DNA from: an uncultured Clostridia bacterium | GTDB taxonomy: Bacteria > Bacillota > Clostridia > Christensenellales > Aristaeellaceae | DNA: 26,691 nucleotides | Direction of reading: 5' to 3' | Assembly (NCBI GenBank): GCA_934675735.1 | Contig: CAKURR010000027.1 | Span: forward strand, 1 to 26,691 | Part shown: piece by piece, positions 7,354 to 15,914 of the stretch | How the letters are laid out: every line of letters begins with the position of its first letter | How positions within the stretch are numbered: the stretch's first letter is position 1 | The notes under the pieces: generated by a model | What the model saw: the letters and a program-made list of their open reading frames with translations, nothing else | Told to the model about the DNA's origin: nothing | Database searches by the model: none | Program-made: the position numbers and the translations under genes

Positions 7354-9390
7354 ATGAGCGATACCGCAAAGAAGCAAGTCCGCAAGCTTAAAATCATAGA
7401 GGATGACCCCAATCTTTCCGCCTTTGAGGGCGATTTGAACGAGCGTGTCCGCCATTTCAAGCAGCGCAAAAAAGAGCTGCTTGCCCCGGGGCAGACGCTG
7501 ACGGAGTTCGCCAGCGGCCACCTGTATTACGGCTTTCACAAGGTCAAGGGCGGCTGGGTCTACCGCGAGTGGGCGCCCGGCGCGACGGCCATGCACCTCA
7601 TCGGCGATTTCAACAACTGGAACCGCACCAGCCATCCGATGAAGGCGGTGGGCAACGGCAGCTGGGAAATCGAAATCCCCGGCGTGCGCACGCTCAAGCA
7701 TCGCAGCAAGGTGAAGGTCGCCGTCACCGGCCCGCGCGGCACGGAGGACCGCATCCCGCTCTACGCGACCTACGTCGTGCAGGATGAAAAGACGCACAAT
7801 TTCAGCGCCGCCATCTGGAATCCGCGCAAGGAATTTGTGTGGACGGATGAAAAATTCAAGCCGAAGAAGAATGTGCCGCCGCTGATTTACGAGGCGCATG
7901 TCGGCATGGCGACCGAAGAAGAGCGCGTTGGCACGTATCTGGAATTTATGAGCGATATTCTGCCGCGCATCAAAAAAGACGGCTACAACACCGTGCAGCT
8001 GATGGCCATCATGGAGCACCCGTATTACGCCTCCTTCGGCTATCAGGTCAGCAATTTCTTCGCCGCCTCTTCGTGGTACGGCACGCCCGACGATCTCAAG
8101 GCGCTCATCAACGAGGCGCACGCGCTCGGGCTGAGCGTGCTGCTCGATTTGGTGCATTCCCACGCGGTCAAAAACACCGCCGAGGGCATCAACGGCTTTG
8201 ACGGGCGCGACGACCAGTTCTTCAAGACCGGCGGCGCGGGCGATCATCCGGCGTGGGGCAGCAAGGTGTTTGACTACGGCAAGAACGGCGTGGTGCACTT
8301 CCTGCTCTCCAACGTGCGCTTCTGGCTGGAGGAATATCATTTCGACGGCTTCCGCTTCGACGGCGTGACGAGCATGATTTACCTCGACCACGGTCTGGGC
8401 AGCGCGTTCACCGATTATCGGCAGTATTTCTCCATGAACACGGACGTGCAGGCCGTCGCGTATTTGCAGCTGGCGGCGGAGCTGACGCACGAGTTCAAGC
8501 GCGGCGCACTCTGCGTGGCCGAAGAGATGAGCGGCATGCCGGGCATGTGCCTGCCGGTCAAAGAGGGCGGCATCGGGTTTGATTACCGCCTGAGCATGGG
8601 TCTGCCGGATTACTTCATCAAGACCATCAAAGAACAGCCGGACGGGCGCTGGAACATGGGCCGCCTGTATTACGAGCTGATCTCCCGCCGCCCGGGCGAA
8701 AAGAACATCGCCTACTGCGAGAGCCACGACCAGGCGCTCGTGGGCGACAAGACGCTGATGTTCCGTCTGGCCGACAAAGAGATGTATTGGGGCATGAACC
8801 GCGGCTATGAAAACATGGTCGTCGAGCGCGCCGTCGCCCTGCACAAGATGATTCGTCTGGTGACCATTGCGGCGGGCGGCGAAGGCTATCTCAACTTCAT
8901 GGGCAACGAGTTCGGCCATCCGGAATGGATTGATTTCCCGCGCGAGGGCAACGGCTGGAGCTTTGCGCACGCGCGCAGACTGTGGAGTCTGGCGGAAAAC
9001 GGCTATCTGCGTTACGAGCTGCTGGGCAACTTCGATAAGGCGATGGTCGCGCTGATTAAGAAATACGACGTGCTGGAGGGCGGCATGCCGCGCTGCCTGC
9101 GCCAGCACGAGGACGACCAGATTCTTGCCTTCGAGAAGAAGGGATGCGTCTTTGTGTTCAACTTCCATCCGACGCGCTCGCAGACGGGGCTGTTCGTGCC
9201 CGTGCCGGAGAACGGCGACTATCGGGTCGTGCTCTCCACGGACGACAAGGTGTTCGGCGGCTATCAGAACATCGATACATCCGTCATTTATCACACCTGG
9301 GCGCATGACCCGCAGATGGGCGACGGCTTTGTCATCTACCTGCCCGCGCGCACGGCCGTCGTGCTGCGGAAGGTCGAGAAGAAGGATTGA
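7354..9390 (+). CDS. glgB: 1,4-alpha-glucan (glycogen) branching enzyme, eukaryote-type
   Basis: Enzyme of 678 aa that makes alpha-1,6 branches in glycogen. An N-terminal CBM48-like domain (VYREWAPGATAMHLIGDFNNW) precedes the GH13 barrel. Catalytic residues are Asp336 in FDGFRFDGVTSMIY, Glu390 in VAEEMSGMPG and Asp459 in ESHDQALVGDKT. The blocks GGIGFDYRLSMGLPDYFIK and GGEGYLNFMGNEFGHPEWID match the eukaryotic GBE1/GH13_8 pattern rather than the GH13_9 type of Escherichia coli GlgB. The start has GGAGAGGAG nine bases upstream. No other glycogen gene is nearby, so it is probably expressed alone. A stem-loop follows at 9428. Confidence 0.93.
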   Translation: MSDTAKKQVRKLKIIEDDPNLSAFEGDLNERVRHFKQRKKELLAPGQTLTEFASGHLYYGFHKVKGGWVYREWAPGATAMHLIGDFNNWNRTSHPMKAVGNGSWEIEIPGVRTLKHRSKVKVAVTGPRGTEDRIPLYATYVVQDEKTHNFSAAIWNPRKEFVWTDEKFKPKKNVPPLIYEAHVGMATEEERVGTYLEFMSDILPRIKKDGYNTVQLMAIMEHPYYASFGYQVSNFFAASSWYGTPDDLKALINEAHALGLSVLLDLVHSHAVKNTAEGINGFDGRDDQFFKTGGAGDHPAWGSKVFDYGKNGVVHFLLSNVRFWLEEYHFDGFRFDGVTSMIYLDHGLGSAFTDYRQYFSMNTDVQAVAYLQLAAELTHEFKRGALCVAEEMSGMPGMCLPVKEGGIGFDYRLSMGLPDYFIKTIKEQPDGRWNMGRLYYELISRRPGEKNIAYCESHDQALVGDKTLMFRLADKEMYWGMNRGYENMVVERAVALHKMIRLVTIAAGGEGYLNFMGNEFGHPEWIDFPREGNGWSFAHARRLWSLAENGYLRYELLGNFDKAMVALIKKYDVLEGGMPRCLRQHEDDQILAFEKKGCVFVFNFHPTRSQTGLFVPVPENGDYRVVLSTDDKVFGGYQNIDTSVIYHTWAHDPQMGDGFVIYLPARTAVVLRKVEKKD

Positions 9391-9427
9391 CAAATACCGC
9401 CTGTTGTGGCAAACTGGGGATAACACG

Positions 9428-9458
9428 CAGCCTCCTCGGCGCCGGGGAGGCTGTATTT
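9428..9458 (+). terminator. Stem-loop after the branching enzyme gene
   Basis: CAGCCTCC (9428-9435) pairs with GGAGGCTG (9446-9453), followed by the weakly T-rich TATTTAT. It is a probable but not strong terminator; some read-through into the sortase gene is possible. Confidence 0.6.
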
Positions 9459-9479
9459 ATCAATCGGGGGGAATGAACC

Positions 9480-10499
9480 GTGGGCGAGCGCAGACACCGC
9501 CGCAGACCGCAGAACCGTCGGCAGCCCGAGCAGGAGGAACAGCTTGGCGGCTTTTCCGTCGGCGGGCGAAACCGACGCCCCAAACTGCGGAAGCTCGCGC
9601 GCCGCGCCGCGATGGCGGTGTTGGCCTGCGCGGCGCTGTGGAGCGCGGTTCGGCTCGTCGGCTTCGGGGCGCGCTATGTGCAGACGCGGCGGTTGGAGGC
9701 GCAGCTTTCCGCGGCGCACGGCGTAAATGCGGACGAACCGGCGGAGGAAACGCCCCTGCCCGCGCCGCCGCAGACCCTCGCGCAGACGGCAAGCCCGACC
9801 CGGGCCCCGTCGGCAGAGCCGACCGCCGCGCCCGCGAAGGACGCGGTCAAAACCACGCGGTATCACACGATGGGCGGCACGCCGCTGCCGCAGATGGAGG
9901 CGCTGCACGAACAGAACACGGATTTGGTCGGCTGGCTCGCGATTGACAACGTGCTCGACCTTCCCGTTGTTTACAAAAACAACAGTTATTATCTCACCCA
10001 CGACTTCAACAAAAACAAATCCACGGCGGGCACGGTCTTTCTGGATGAAAACCACCCGATGACCGAGCGGACGCAGAACCTGCTGCTGCACGGCCATAAC
10101 ATGAAGGACGGCACGATGTTCGGCCGGCTGGCGCAGTATGAAAGAAGTCTGGATTACTTCAAAGCGCACGCGTTTATCGATTACAGCACGCTCTGGCATC
10201 AGGAGCGCTATGTCATCTTCGCGGTGCTGAATGTTTCGCTGGACACGGGCAGCGACCGCTTTTTGGAGTATTTCGCCCACCCGACGTTTGAAAGCGACGA
10301 TGAATTTTCGAGCTACATCCGTCGTGCACAGCTGGCCTCGATTTACGCCGTGCCGATGGATGTTCGGCCGACGGATGCGCTGCTGACCCTCTCCACCTGC
10401 CTGGATGAGAACAGGCTGGTCATCCTCGCCCGCAGACAGCGCGAAGGCGAAAGCAAAGCGAGCCTGAGGGAGACCGTCAATATGGCCGTCAGGCAGTAA
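9480..10499 (+). CDS. Class B-type sortase
   Basis: Membrane-anchored transpeptidase of 339 aa that would attach proteins to the cell wall. A basic, Arg-rich N-terminus precedes one membrane segment (about residues 42-60). A Pro/Ala/Thr-rich linker follows, then the sortase domain from about residue 140 (VGWLAIDNVLDLPVVY; GTVFLDENHPM). Catalytic His206 lies in LLLHGHNMKDGTMF and Cys307 in LLTLSTCLDENR, with a possible catalytic Arg312. The start is GTG at 9480, with a G-rich ribosome site (GGGGGGAA) eight bases upstream. No protein with a sorting signal is seen in the window, so its substrate lies elsewhere. Confidence 0.88.
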   Translation: MGERRHRRRPQNRRQPEQEEQLGGFSVGGRNRRPKLRKLARRAAMAVLACAALWSAVRLVGFGARYVQTRRLEAQLSAAHGVNADEPAEETPLPAPPQTLAQTASPTRAPSAEPTAAPAKDAVKTTRYHTMGGTPLPQMEALHEQNTDLVGWLAIDNVLDLPVVYKNNSYYLTHDFNKNKSTAGTVFLDENHPMTERTQNLLLHGHNMKDGTMFGRLAQYERSLDYFKAHAFIDYSTLWHQERYVIFAVLNVSLDTGSDRFLEYFAHPTFESDDEFSSYIRRAQLASIYAVPMDVRPTDALLTLSTCLDENRLVILARRQREGESKASLRETVNMAVRQ

Positions 10500-10580
10500 T
10501 ACAGGAATAAAAAAAGGAGGGGCGCGCATTGCGCGTCCGTCCCGCAACCCGTTCATGAATCGATGAAAAGGAGCAGACAG

Positions 10581-11228
10581 ATGGAAAACGCAACCCGATT
10601 CGACCTGGAATACGAAACCATGCCGTGGCACCGCGTGGATGCCGTGGTGTTTGATATCGGCAATATCCTCATTCGCTACGCGCCGAAGGATTTTCTCGAG
10701 CAGCTCTTCCCCGGCGACGCGCAGAAGCAGCAGGAGATGATGGCGCGCGTCTATCAGGGCCCGTTCTGGGAGAATTTTGACCGCGGCACGATGGAATACG
10801 CCGACGCGGCGCACAAGCTCGTCGAGCGCTTCGGCGGCGAGTATGAGGATTATATGCGCGCGCTGACCGGATGGATTGAGATGAAAACGCCGATTGAAGA
10901 GGGATTCCGCGCCGCCCGCCGCTGCCGCCGCGCGGGCAAGCGGCTCTATCTGCTGAGCAACTATCCGCGCGAGGGTTATCGGCGCATGCGCGAAAAGTTT
11001 GCGGAGCAGTTCGGCGACCTGTTCGACGGGGGCGTGATTTCCTTCGCGTGCCATTTTGTCAAGCCCGAGAAGGAGATTTACGAAAAGCTGATTGCCGACT
11101 GCGCGCTGACGCCCGAGCGCACGCTCTTCATCGACGATACCCTGCCCAACGTGGAGGGCGCGATGAAAATGGGGATTCACGGCTTTTACATGCATGAAAA
11201 GGGCATGATGGATCGTTTCTTTCTGTGA
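10581..11228 (+). CDS. HAD-superfamily hydrolase (YihX-like phosphatase)
   Basis: Soluble haloacid-dehalogenase-type phosphatase of 215 aa. Motif I is VVFDIGNILI, with the nucleophilic Asp in an FDxGN context. Motif II is LYLLSNYP, motif III has the Lys in FVKPEKEIYEKL, and motif IV is LFIDDTLPNVEGA. This pattern matches the YihX (glucose-1-phosphate phosphatase) group. The ATG at 10581 is chosen because AAGGAG stands seven bases upstream; the in-frame ATG at 10563 lies before that site. It follows the sortase gene by about 80 bases in the same direction. The true substrate is unknown. Confidence 0.85.
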   Translation: MENATRFDLEYETMPWHRVDAVVFDIGNILIRYAPKDFLEQLFPGDAQKQQEMMARVYQGPFWENFDRGTMEYADAAHKLVERFGGEYEDYMRALTGWIEMKTPIEEGFRAARRCRRAGKRLYLLSNYPREGYRRMREKFAEQFGDLFDGGVISFACHFVKPEKEIYEKLIADCALTPERTLFIDDTLPNVEGAMKMGIHGFYMHEKGMMDRFFL

Positions 11229-11297
11229 GGACGCCTGACGAGACGCTTCTTAAAACAAAGACAGGCATTCGAAAGACACTCGGACGGAGGAAGAAAC

Positions 11298-12137
11298 ATG
11301 AACAACAAGCCCTTGGCCGCGGGAACGCTGGCCCTGCTGCTGGCCCTGCCGCTTTCGGCCTGCGCCGAAGAGATCTGGACGCCGCCGACCGTCACCGCGG
11401 AGGAAATGGACGCGGCGCACCTCGGCGAGCGCGTACTCATGCGCGGGATGGAGGGGGACGACGTGCGGCTGGTGCAGCAGCGGCTCTACGATATCGGTTA
11501 CCTGACGGGCGCGGTGGACGGCAAATTCGGTTTGCAGACGCAGAAGGCCGTGCGCGCGTTCCAGCGGGCGCATAAGTTGGAAAAAATCGACGGCAAGGTC
11601 GGCCCGCAGACGATAGCGGCGCTCTTCGGCGACGACGTTATCGCCCTGCCCACGCCGACGCCCAGCCCCACGCCCAGCCCGAGCCCGACGCCGATGCCGA
11701 CGGCGACGCCCGTGCCCACCCCCGCGCCGACGGCCACGCCCGATATGGCGCATGCGCCGTTTGCGATGAGCGAGGCGGATTTCAGCATCGACGGGCAGAA
11801 CATTACTTTGGCGGTCGGCCAAACCGAGGCAGGCGAAGCGCTCTATCCGCTCGTCGGCGTGGCCGAACGGCTGGGGTATGACTGCACCTATGACGGAAAC
11901 GGCGGCTGGCAATTGGTCAACGCCGAAACGGGCGCGCAGATGGCCGTGATGACGGACGGAAGCGACGGCCTGTGCGAAAACGCGCTGGCGATTGTGGACG
12001 GTGTGATTCTGCTTTCGGACGACGCCCGGCAGGTGTATGCCTACGCGGGCGAGGCGTATCTGAACGCCGCGATGATGGAAAAGCTCGGCGTGAGCGTGAC
12101 TCGGGTCGGCGAAACCGTCGTGGCGGAGAAGAAGTAA
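11298..12137 (+). CDS. Lipoprotein with peptidoglycan-binding domain and copper-amine-oxidase-like C-terminus
   Basis: Exported 279-aa protein. The signal peptide ends in a lipobox (LPLSAC, Cys22), so it should be lipid-anchored outside the membrane. A PG_binding_1 domain covers about residues 45-115 (DVRLVQQRLYDIGYLTG; FGLQTQKAVRAFQRAHKL; GKVGPQTIAALFG). A repetitive Pro/Thr/Ser linker follows at about 121-152. The C-terminal part (YPLVGVAERLGYDCTYDGNGGW) resembles the copper amine oxidase N-terminal-like stalk domain common in Clostridia surface proteins. GGAGG precedes the ATG. It is probably a wall-associated structural or sensory protein; no catalytic motif is seen. Confidence 0.85.
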   Translation: MNNKPLAAGTLALLLALPLSACAEEIWTPPTVTAEEMDAAHLGERVLMRGMEGDDVRLVQQRLYDIGYLTGAVDGKFGLQTQKAVRAFQRAHKLEKIDGKVGPQTIAALFGDDVIALPTPTPSPTPSPSPTPMPTATPVPTPAPTATPDMAHAPFAMSEADFSIDGQNITLAVGQTEAGEALYPLVGVAERLGYDCTYDGNGGWQLVNAETGAQMAVMTDGSDGLCENALAIVDGVILLSDDARQVYAYAGEAYLNAAMMEKLGVSVTRVGETVVAEKK

Positions 12138-12352
12138 ACAAGTTTGGAATTTTAGAATATGCGCTGAGGAGCTGTCAAGCTCATAAACCTGATATTTCAA
12201 GAAAAAACTAAGTGTTTTTACCCGAAGGTTTCCAAAAGAGGTTTTCGGCTGTTGCCGCCGGTGGCGGAAACAAACAGCAGAAAACGAAAGCCCTTTGGTG
12301 GGGCGATGGGGCAAAGCCCCATATCCTGAAAATGCTTAGGGAACCTCTGAAT

Positions 12353-12414
12353 AATAAGCCCTATATTCTGGTCAAAGACGCCATTCAAGCGTTTTTTCAG
12401 AATACAGGGCTTAT
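12353..12414. terminator. Hairpin inside the IS left end
   Basis: ATAAGCCCT...TATTCTG (12353-12370) pairs with CAGAATA...AGGGCTTAT (12398-12414), with one bulge in the arms. It lies just downstream of the transposase stop codon, between the gene and the IS end. It could stop transcription entering or leaving the element. Confidence 0.55.
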
Positions 12415-12487
12415 CTTTACTCAAATATGCTTTTTTTCGCTGGTTAGCTGCTTTCTTTTCTGTAAAAGGGCAAACTTCCCCCTTGAT

Positions 12488-13471
12488 TTATGTTGTGGAA
12501 AGTTTTCGACCGGCAATCGCCAGCGAATACAAATTGGCACAGGCAAACAGGGCATACAAACGATTTTCGTTTTTCTTTAATCCGCGATAAACGACTTTTT
12601 TATAACCGAATTGGCACTTGATAATTCGGAATACATGCTCGACCTTGCTGCGGATGGAAGATTTACGATGCTCAATATACCGTTCCCAATCAATCGCATG
12701 ATCGCTTACTTTGGGTAAACTCTTTGGACGACGGTTAATTCTGAAATCGACCTTGGAAAAATGCTCGTTTTGCTGGATTTCAGAGCGTTTCTGAACGCCG
12801 AGATATCCTGAATCGCCATAAATGACTTCGTCATCTTCCCGAATCAGATTTACGGTTTCGGTAATATCGTGCTTGTTTGCTGAGGTAACCGTAATGGTAT
12901 GGACCAATCCACTTCCAGCGTCTACGCCAACATGACATTTCATACCGAACCGCCATTCATTACCCTTTCGGATTTGATGCATTTCTGGATCGCGAGCCTT
13001 CTTTACATTTTTTGTTGAGCTAGGCGCGTCGATAATCGTGGCGTCCACAATCGTACCGCCTTTCATCATGTGACCGCTTTGTACCATGACTCGGTTTATT
13101 GCTTCAAAAAACAGCTTGTTCAAGCCGTTTACTTCCAGAAGATGACGGAATTTGCACAGTGTTGTCTCGTCCGGCACGGATTCTTTCAGAAAATCAATAC
13201 CTGTAAATTTCCGCATTGCATAGCTGTCATAGATTGCGTCTTCAGTGGCCGGATCAGACAGATTAAACCAGATCTGAAGCAGGTACATCCTCAGCATTTT
13301 TTCGATACCCATAGGCGGACGTCCTCGTTTTCCCTTGGGATAATACGGTTCAATTACGCCTACCCATTCATCCCATGGAATAATTTCATCCATGATCTCA
13401 AGAAATTCTTCTCGTCTTGTCTTCTTTTTACGACCGCTGTACTCAATGTCAGTAAACGTTCCCTGCTTCAC
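12488..13471 (-). CDS. IS5-family transposase
   Basis: DDE transposase of 327 aa, full length for the family and with no frameshift. Highly conserved IS5 blocks are present: EYSGRKKKTRREEFLE at the N-terminus, WFNLSDPATEDAIYD, VDATIIDAPSSTKN (first catalytic Asp), RDPEMHQIRKGNEWRFGMK, YGDSGYLG (second Asp), and RSKVEHVFRIIKCQFGYKK with the catalytic Glu. The sequence runs parallel to the transposase of Escherichia coli IS5. The gene lies wholly within the inverted repeats and appears intact, so it may be active. Confidence 0.96.
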   Translation of the reverse strand: MKQGTFTDIEYSGRKKKTRREEFLEIMDEIIPWDEWVGVIEPYYPKGKRGRPPMGIEKMLRMYLLQIWFNLSDPATEDAIYDSYAMRKFTGIDFLKESVPDETTLCKFRHLLEVNGLNKLFFEAINRVMVQSGHMMKGGTIVDATIIDAPSSTKNVKKARDPEMHQIRKGNEWRFGMKCHVGVDAGSGLVHTITVTSANKHDITETVNLIREDDEVIYGDSGYLGVQKRSEIQQNEHFSKVDFRINRRPKSLPKVSDHAIDWERYIEHRKSSIRSKVEHVFRIIKCQFGYKKVVYRGLKKNENRLYALFACANLYSLAIAGRKLSTT

Positions 13472-13635
13472 TTCTTTTCACCACCCTTATTTGTTGGCTT
13501 TATTATATCATATTTTATTGTTTCGTTCATGGTTTCGATTAAATCAGAGGTTCCTTAGATTATTACCCCTTGAAATGTTTGGCTTGAGCTTGACAGCTCA
13601 TTTTTTTGAAGATTGAAAGAAACGACATAACCATG

Positions 13636-13665
13636 TTGACAAATTGTTGCGGTTTATGATACACT
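13636..13665 (+). promoter_or_regulatory. Promoter of the TRAP transporter operon
   Basis: TTGACA (13636-13641), an 18-base spacer and TACACT (13660-13665). It lies about 36 bases beyond the MITE-like element, so the insertion has not removed it. Confidence 0.7.
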
Positions 13666-13717
13666 GATACGCGAATTGAACGCGGTCAATGAAGGCCCGC
13701 GCATCGGAGGAAAACAT

Positions 13718-15703
13718 ATGGAAGAAAAGACCGTCTCGCAGACCGAGCTGGACGATAAAGCACAAAAGCTGGTTGAAGAAAAGGACGCGGACAGCCGCCT
13801 GCGCGTTTATGTCGGCCCGATGGAAAAGGTGCTCACGGCGGTGCTGCTCATCTGGGCGGTGTTTCAGGTTTGGGCCAACATGTTCGGTACGCTCGGCGCG
13901 GTTAAGCTGCGCACGGCGCATATCATGTTCCTGCTGCCGCTGGCGTTTACGCTCTATCCGACGTTCAAAAAGGAGCGCCGCCGCCGCAAGCTGATGCCCG
14001 TTTGGGATATCGCGCTTATCGCCGCGGCGATTCTCAGCTACGGCTATCTGTTCATGCGATACGACGCGATTGCCAAGACGGGGCGGCTGAACAGCACGGA
14101 TGTGTGGGTCGGCGTGGTCTGTCTGGTCGTCGCTTTTGAGGCGGCGCGGCGCGCGAGCGGCAATCTGGCCATCATTGCGCTGATCTTTCTGTCGTATTTC
14201 GCCGTGTGGGGCAAATACATCCCCGGCACGTTCGGCACGAGTGCCTTTACGCTCAAGCGCGTCATCAAAGCGCTGGTGTGGGATACCAACGGCGTGCTCG
14301 GCACTGGCGCGGGCGTTTCGGCGACGTATATCTTCGTGTTTGTGCTCTTCGGCGCGTTCCTCAAGTACAGCGGCTTTTCCCAGTTCATCAACGATATCGC
14401 GCTGACGCTGGTGGGCCAGACCCCCGGCGGCCCGGCGAAGGTAGCGGTTATCGCCTCCGCGCTGATGGGTATGATTAACGGCTCGGCCATCGCCAACGTG
14501 GCGACGACGGGCACGATTACCATCCCGCTGATGAAAAAGACGGGCTATAAAAAGGATTTTGCCGCGGCGGTGGAGGCCGTTGCTTCCACGGGCGGCCAGT
14601 TCACCCCGCCGATTATGGGCGCGGTCGGCTTCGTGATGGCGGAGTTCATGTGCGTCAGCTACACCAAGGTGATGCTGGCGGCGGCGATTCCGGCGTTCCT
14701 GTATTACCTCTCCCTGCTCTACTCGGTGCATCTGGAGGCCAAGCGCCTCGGCCTTTCCGGCCTGTCGAAAGAGAATATCCCCAAGGCGGGCGCGGTGCTC
14801 AGGGAGCGCGGCCACCTGCTCATTCCGCTGGTCGTGCTGCTGGCGCTGATGTTCACCGGCTATACGCCGCTGTTCGCCGCGATTGTCGCGATTTTTGTCA
14901 CCATCCCCGTGTCGTGGATTCGCAAGGAAACGCGCATGGATCTCAAGACCATCGTGCAGGCGACCGTCGAGGGCAGCCGCAGCGCCATCGGCGTGGGCAT
15001 CAGCTGCATCATCATTGGCGTGATTATCGGCTCGGTCAACATGACCAGTCTGGGCCTGAATTTCGGCAATCTGATTCTGCGCGTGGTCGGCGACGGCCAC
15101 CTGTTCCTCGGCGGCCTGATGGTGATGATTATGTCCATCATCCTCGGCATGGGCGTGCCGGGCGTGGCGGCGTATGTCATCGTGTATGTCGTGGCCGTGC
15201 CCGTGCTGCGCGGCGTGGGCGCGACGGAGATGGCGGCCAATATGTTCTGCCTGATTTACGCGTGCCTGTCCAACATCACCCCGCCCGTCGCGATGAGCAG
15301 CTATGTCGCCGCGGGCATTGCGGACAGCAACATGACCAAAACCTCGCTGATTGCGATGAAGCTGGGCATTGCGGGCTTTATCCTGCCGTTCTTCTTCCTC
15401 AATAATCCCGTCCTGCTCTACGGCAGCACTGAAGGCGTGGCCCTGAGCGAAACGATTCGCACGTTCGCCACGGCGACGCTCGGCGTGCTCGCCATCGCAC
15501 AGGGCCTTTCCGGCCTGCCGATGCAGAAATACAGCAGCGGCGCGACGGCGCTTCGGCTCGTCACCCGCGTGATGCTCGTCGTCGGCGGTTTGCTGTTTGT
15601 CAATCCGACGTTTGTCACCGATATCGCGGCGCTCGCCCTCATCGCGGCGGAAGTCGCCCTCGACCGCGCCGTGCTCTCGAAAATGAAACCTGTTGCAGCG
15701 TAA
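13718..15703 (+). CDS. TRAP transporter fused permease (TAXI type)
   Basis: Integral membrane protein of 661 aa joining the small (DctQ-like) and large (DctM-like) TRAP subunits, as is usual for TAXI systems. The first about 170 residues hold four hydrophobic segments. The rest is the large permease with many further segments and conserved loops: GQTPGGPAKVAVIASALMG, MINGSAIANVATTGTITIPLM, VEAVASTGGQFTPPIMGAV and MGVPGVAAYVIVYVVAVP. It imports a solute, usually an organic acid, using an ion gradient. GGAGG lies seven bases before the ATG at 13718. The binding protein follows after a 211-bp structured gap. Confidence 0.94.
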   Translation: MEEKTVSQTELDDKAQKLVEEKDADSRLRVYVGPMEKVLTAVLLIWAVFQVWANMFGTLGAVKLRTAHIMFLLPLAFTLYPTFKKERRRRKLMPVWDIALIAAAILSYGYLFMRYDAIAKTGRLNSTDVWVGVVCLVVAFEAARRASGNLAIIALIFLSYFAVWGKYIPGTFGTSAFTLKRVIKALVWDTNGVLGTGAGVSATYIFVFVLFGAFLKYSGFSQFINDIALTLVGQTPGGPAKVAVIASALMGMINGSAIANVATTGTITIPLMKKTGYKKDFAAAVEAVASTGGQFTPPIMGAVGFVMAEFMCVSYTKVMLAAAIPAFLYYLSLLYSVHLEAKRLGLSGLSKENIPKAGAVLRERGHLLIPLVVLLALMFTGYTPLFAAIVAIFVTIPVSWIRKETRMDLKTIVQATVEGSRSAIGVGISCIIIGVIIGSVNMTSLGLNFGNLILRVVGDGHLFLGGLMVMIMSIILGMGVPGVAAYVIVYVVAVPVLRGVGATEMAANMFCLIYACLSNITPPVAMSSYVAAGIADSNMTKTSLIAMKLGIAGFILPFFFLNNPVLLYGSTEGVALSETIRTFATATLGVLAIAQGLSGLPMQKYSSGATALRLVTRVMLVVGGLLFVNPTFVTDIAALALIAAEVALDRAVLSKMKPVAA

Positions 15704-15914
15704 ACGCGCAGCTTGTTTAAGCAGGCGCGAAGCGAAGAAAGGAGTAGGCAGGTATGGGCGGCAGCCCATCGTTCCCCTCGTCAAAAACGAAGTTTCAGAG
15801 CAGACTGCAAAGCAGTCTACGATTGAAACGGGTTCAAACCGCCAAATCAGATTCCCATGCTGAACGGAGAAATCAGCATCAGAATAAACAAAAGGAATGA
15901 AGGAGAAACCGATT
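15704..15914 (+). other. Structured gap between permease and binding-protein genes
   Basis: Several stem-loops are visible: ATGGGC-GGCA-GCCCAT (15754-15769), and AGACTGC-AAA-GCAGTCT within a wider GTTTCA...TGAAAC stem (about 15792-15829). No T-run follows them. The stems may protect or separate the binding-protein part of the transcript, which is often needed in higher amount; that role is inferred. Confidence 0.45.

Larger units (their letters stand above)
12340..13554 (-). mobile_element. IS5-family insertion sequence
   Basis: Element of 1215 bp with a single transposase gene on the minus strand. Terminal inverted repeats begin GGAACCTCTGA at both ends (12340-12350 and the complement of 13544-13554), with weaker similarity inward. 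It is flanked by the direct repeat TTAG (12336-12339 and 13555-13558), the four-base YTAR-type target duplication expected for the IS5 group. The clean ends and intact gene suggest a recent insertion. Base composition is visibly more AT-rich than the neighbouring genes. Confidence 0.93.
12169..13599. mobile_element. MITE-like inverted-repeat element interrupted by the IS5-family insertion
   Basis: The left end (12169-12201) and the reverse complement of the right end (13569-13599) share 15 identical bases, GAGCTGTCAAGCTCA, and both end in ATTTCAAG. Without the insertion sequence and one target copy the element is 212 bp with imperfect 31-33 base terminal repeats. The interior has two strong hairpins: a nested one at about 12241-12283 (outer GTTTTC.../...GAAAAC, inner CCGCC/GGCGG) and ATGGGGC-AAA-GCCCCAT (12306-12322). 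It has no coding capacity. No target duplication for this outer element was recognised. The right end reads into a T-run and could act as a terminator. Confidence 0.6.

Noticed and set aside
9387..9415. TTGACA with a possible CAAACT -10 box before the sortase gene
   Set aside because: The -10 matches only three of six positions and the -35 overlaps the branching enzyme stop codon, so it is too weak to list.
10503..10560. AGGAGG followed by a TTG-started short ORF before the HAD gene
   Set aside because: Nine codons only, overlapping a CGCGC-ATT-GCGCG hairpin; no support for translation.
15754..15900. A 48-codon ORF between the TRAP permease and binding-protein genes, with GGAG upstream
   Set aside because: It is built over two hairpins, has no recognisable protein character, and its ribosome spacing is long.
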